From JAICLL01 sp035252155 (GTDB lineage Bacteria > Planctomycetota > Planctomycetia > Pirellulales > JAICIG01): 32,444 nucleotides of DNA. Positions 31,877 through 32,444 of this stretch are shown here, piece after piece. The position numbers and the translations under genes were made by a program. The stretch is from NCBI GenBank assembly GCA_035252155.1, contig DATFDL010000163.1:1-32444 (forward strand). The letters are read 5' to 3'. How positions within the stretch are numbered: position 1 is the first letter of the stretch; each line of letters begins with the position of its first letter. The notes beneath the pieces were generated by a model, which did no database searches, was not told where the DNA came from, and worked only from the letters and a program-made list of their open reading frames with translations.

Positions 31877-32444
31877 CTATCGCACCAGTTCTTTGCGGGC
31901 GCCGATCAAGGTCCGCAGCCGTTCGGCCAGCAAAGCCGAATCGAACGGCTTTTTGAACGTCTCGTTGATCGTCGAACGGTCGAAGCTGTTCGAGTTGCCG
32001 TCGTCGGGCAGCAAGGCGATCAGAATCGTGTCCGAGTATTCGCTGTTGCGGCGCAGATTTTGGCAGATCTGCAGGGCCTCGGTGCGGCCGATCGAGAAAT
32101 CGACAATGATGCAGTCGGGGTGGAAGCTCTCGGCTTGAATGCCCGCCTCAAACCCACTGGCGGCCACCGCCAGCTTGAACGACTTTTCCAGGGGCAGCTC
32201 GCGCTTCAGGCTTTCGATCAAGACCTGGTCTTGGCCGACCACCAGCACTTTGGCCATGGCTTCGTCTTCCAAGTCGCCCAGCGGCATGCCATGCTCTTTG
32301 AGAAAGCGGATCAGATATTCGCGCGGGATGCGACGATCTTGCGATCCGGGAATGCGGTAACCCTTCAGCCGGCCAGAATCGAACCATTTGCTGACGGTGC
32401 GCGGGGCCACCTTACAGATCTTGGCGACCTGTCCAGTTGTGAAA
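31877..32444 (-). CDS. Response regulator-like protein: N-terminal HTH plus atypical receiver domain (5' end cut by the window edge)
   Basis: The frame is open to the right edge, so the start codon is missing. The first visible residues (FTTGQVAKICKVAPRTVSKW, then a basic wing ending RRIPREYLIRFLKE) form an excisionase/MerR-like DNA-binding HTH. After a short linker comes a receiver-like fold: VLVVGQDQVLIESLK, CIIVDFSIG with the possible phosphoacceptor Asp at 32101-32099, and FKKPFD with the conserved Lys. The usual acidic pair at the end of strand 1 (DD) is replaced by Gly-Gln, and the Ser/Thr of strand 4 is missing (IALLPDD). Phosphorylation may thus be weak or absent. The order HTH then receiver is the reverse of most response regulators. 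No histidine kinase is adjacent. It probably regulates transcription in the cytoplasm; the targets are unknown. Confidence 0.82.
   Translation of the reverse strand, partial: FTTGQVAKICKVAPRTVSKWFDSGRLKGYRIPGSQDRRIPREYLIRFLKEHGMPLGDLEDEAMAKVLVVGQDQVLIESLKRELPLEKSFKLAVAASGFEAGIQAESFHPDCIIVDFSIGRTEALQICQNLRRNSEYSDTILIALLPDDGNSNSFDRSTINETFKKPFDSALLAERLRTLIGARKELVR

Overview
The window looks like part of a planctomycete chromosome, probably of the Pirellulales type. This is inferred from gene content and not from a marker gene. The signs are: a giant exported protein with an Arg-rich N-terminus and a LEPR-XLL-like motif; an ECF sigma factor followed directly by a Ser/Thr kinase that carries its own zinc-type anti-sigma motif; a Tat-exported Gfo/Idh/MocA oxidoreductase; several small or repetitive secreted proteins; high GC; and many intergenic palindromes. 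I see no rRNA, tRNA, CRISPR array or recognisable transposase of the classical IS families.

Layout. 1-2024 (minus): a membrane-anchored family 2 glycosyltransferase overlaps by a few bases a partial alpha-helical-looking protein of unknown function that runs off the left edge. 2305-5807 (minus): a secreted carbohydrate-binding-like protein and a secreted TPR-redoxin fusion, separated by a stretch packed with palindromes. 6170-7115 (minus): a frameshifted DNA adenine methylase. 7266-9842: a small secreted protein, a VOC-fold protein, an alpha-oxoamine synthase and a probable 46-residue membrane peptide. 10216-12155 (plus): an orphan molybdo-flavoenzyme FAD subunit and thiL. 12314-13717 (minus): an HtrA-type protease. 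14014-27423 (plus): the ECF sigma factor, a kinase with an extracytoplasmic beta-helix, and a 3309-residue TolB/CARDB/RHS/DUF4214 surface protein. 27486-28217 (minus): a proline-rich possible lipoprotein. 28622-30644: a Gfo/Idh/MocA oxidoreductase convergent with a HAD hydrolase. 30790-31713 (plus): an Rpn/PDDEXK nuclease-transposase-like protein. 31877-32444 (minus): a response regulator with an N-terminal HTH and a degenerate receiver.

The most interesting unit is 14014-27423. A 41-bp motif directly after the sigma gene (14579-14619) recurs upstream of the giant protein (17332-17372) with 32 of 41 identical positions. It contains GAAAGG and CGTACT separated by exactly 16 bp in both copies, which is the geometry of an ECF promoter. 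I infer a small regulon: the sigma factor drives the kinase, which is both its likely anti-sigma partner and a transmembrane sensor, and also drives the giant surface protein.

A second theme is the number of distinct intergenic inverted repeats. One 120-159 bp nested palindrome occurs twice, about 26 kb apart, and another repeat supplies the stop codon of the TPR-redoxin gene.
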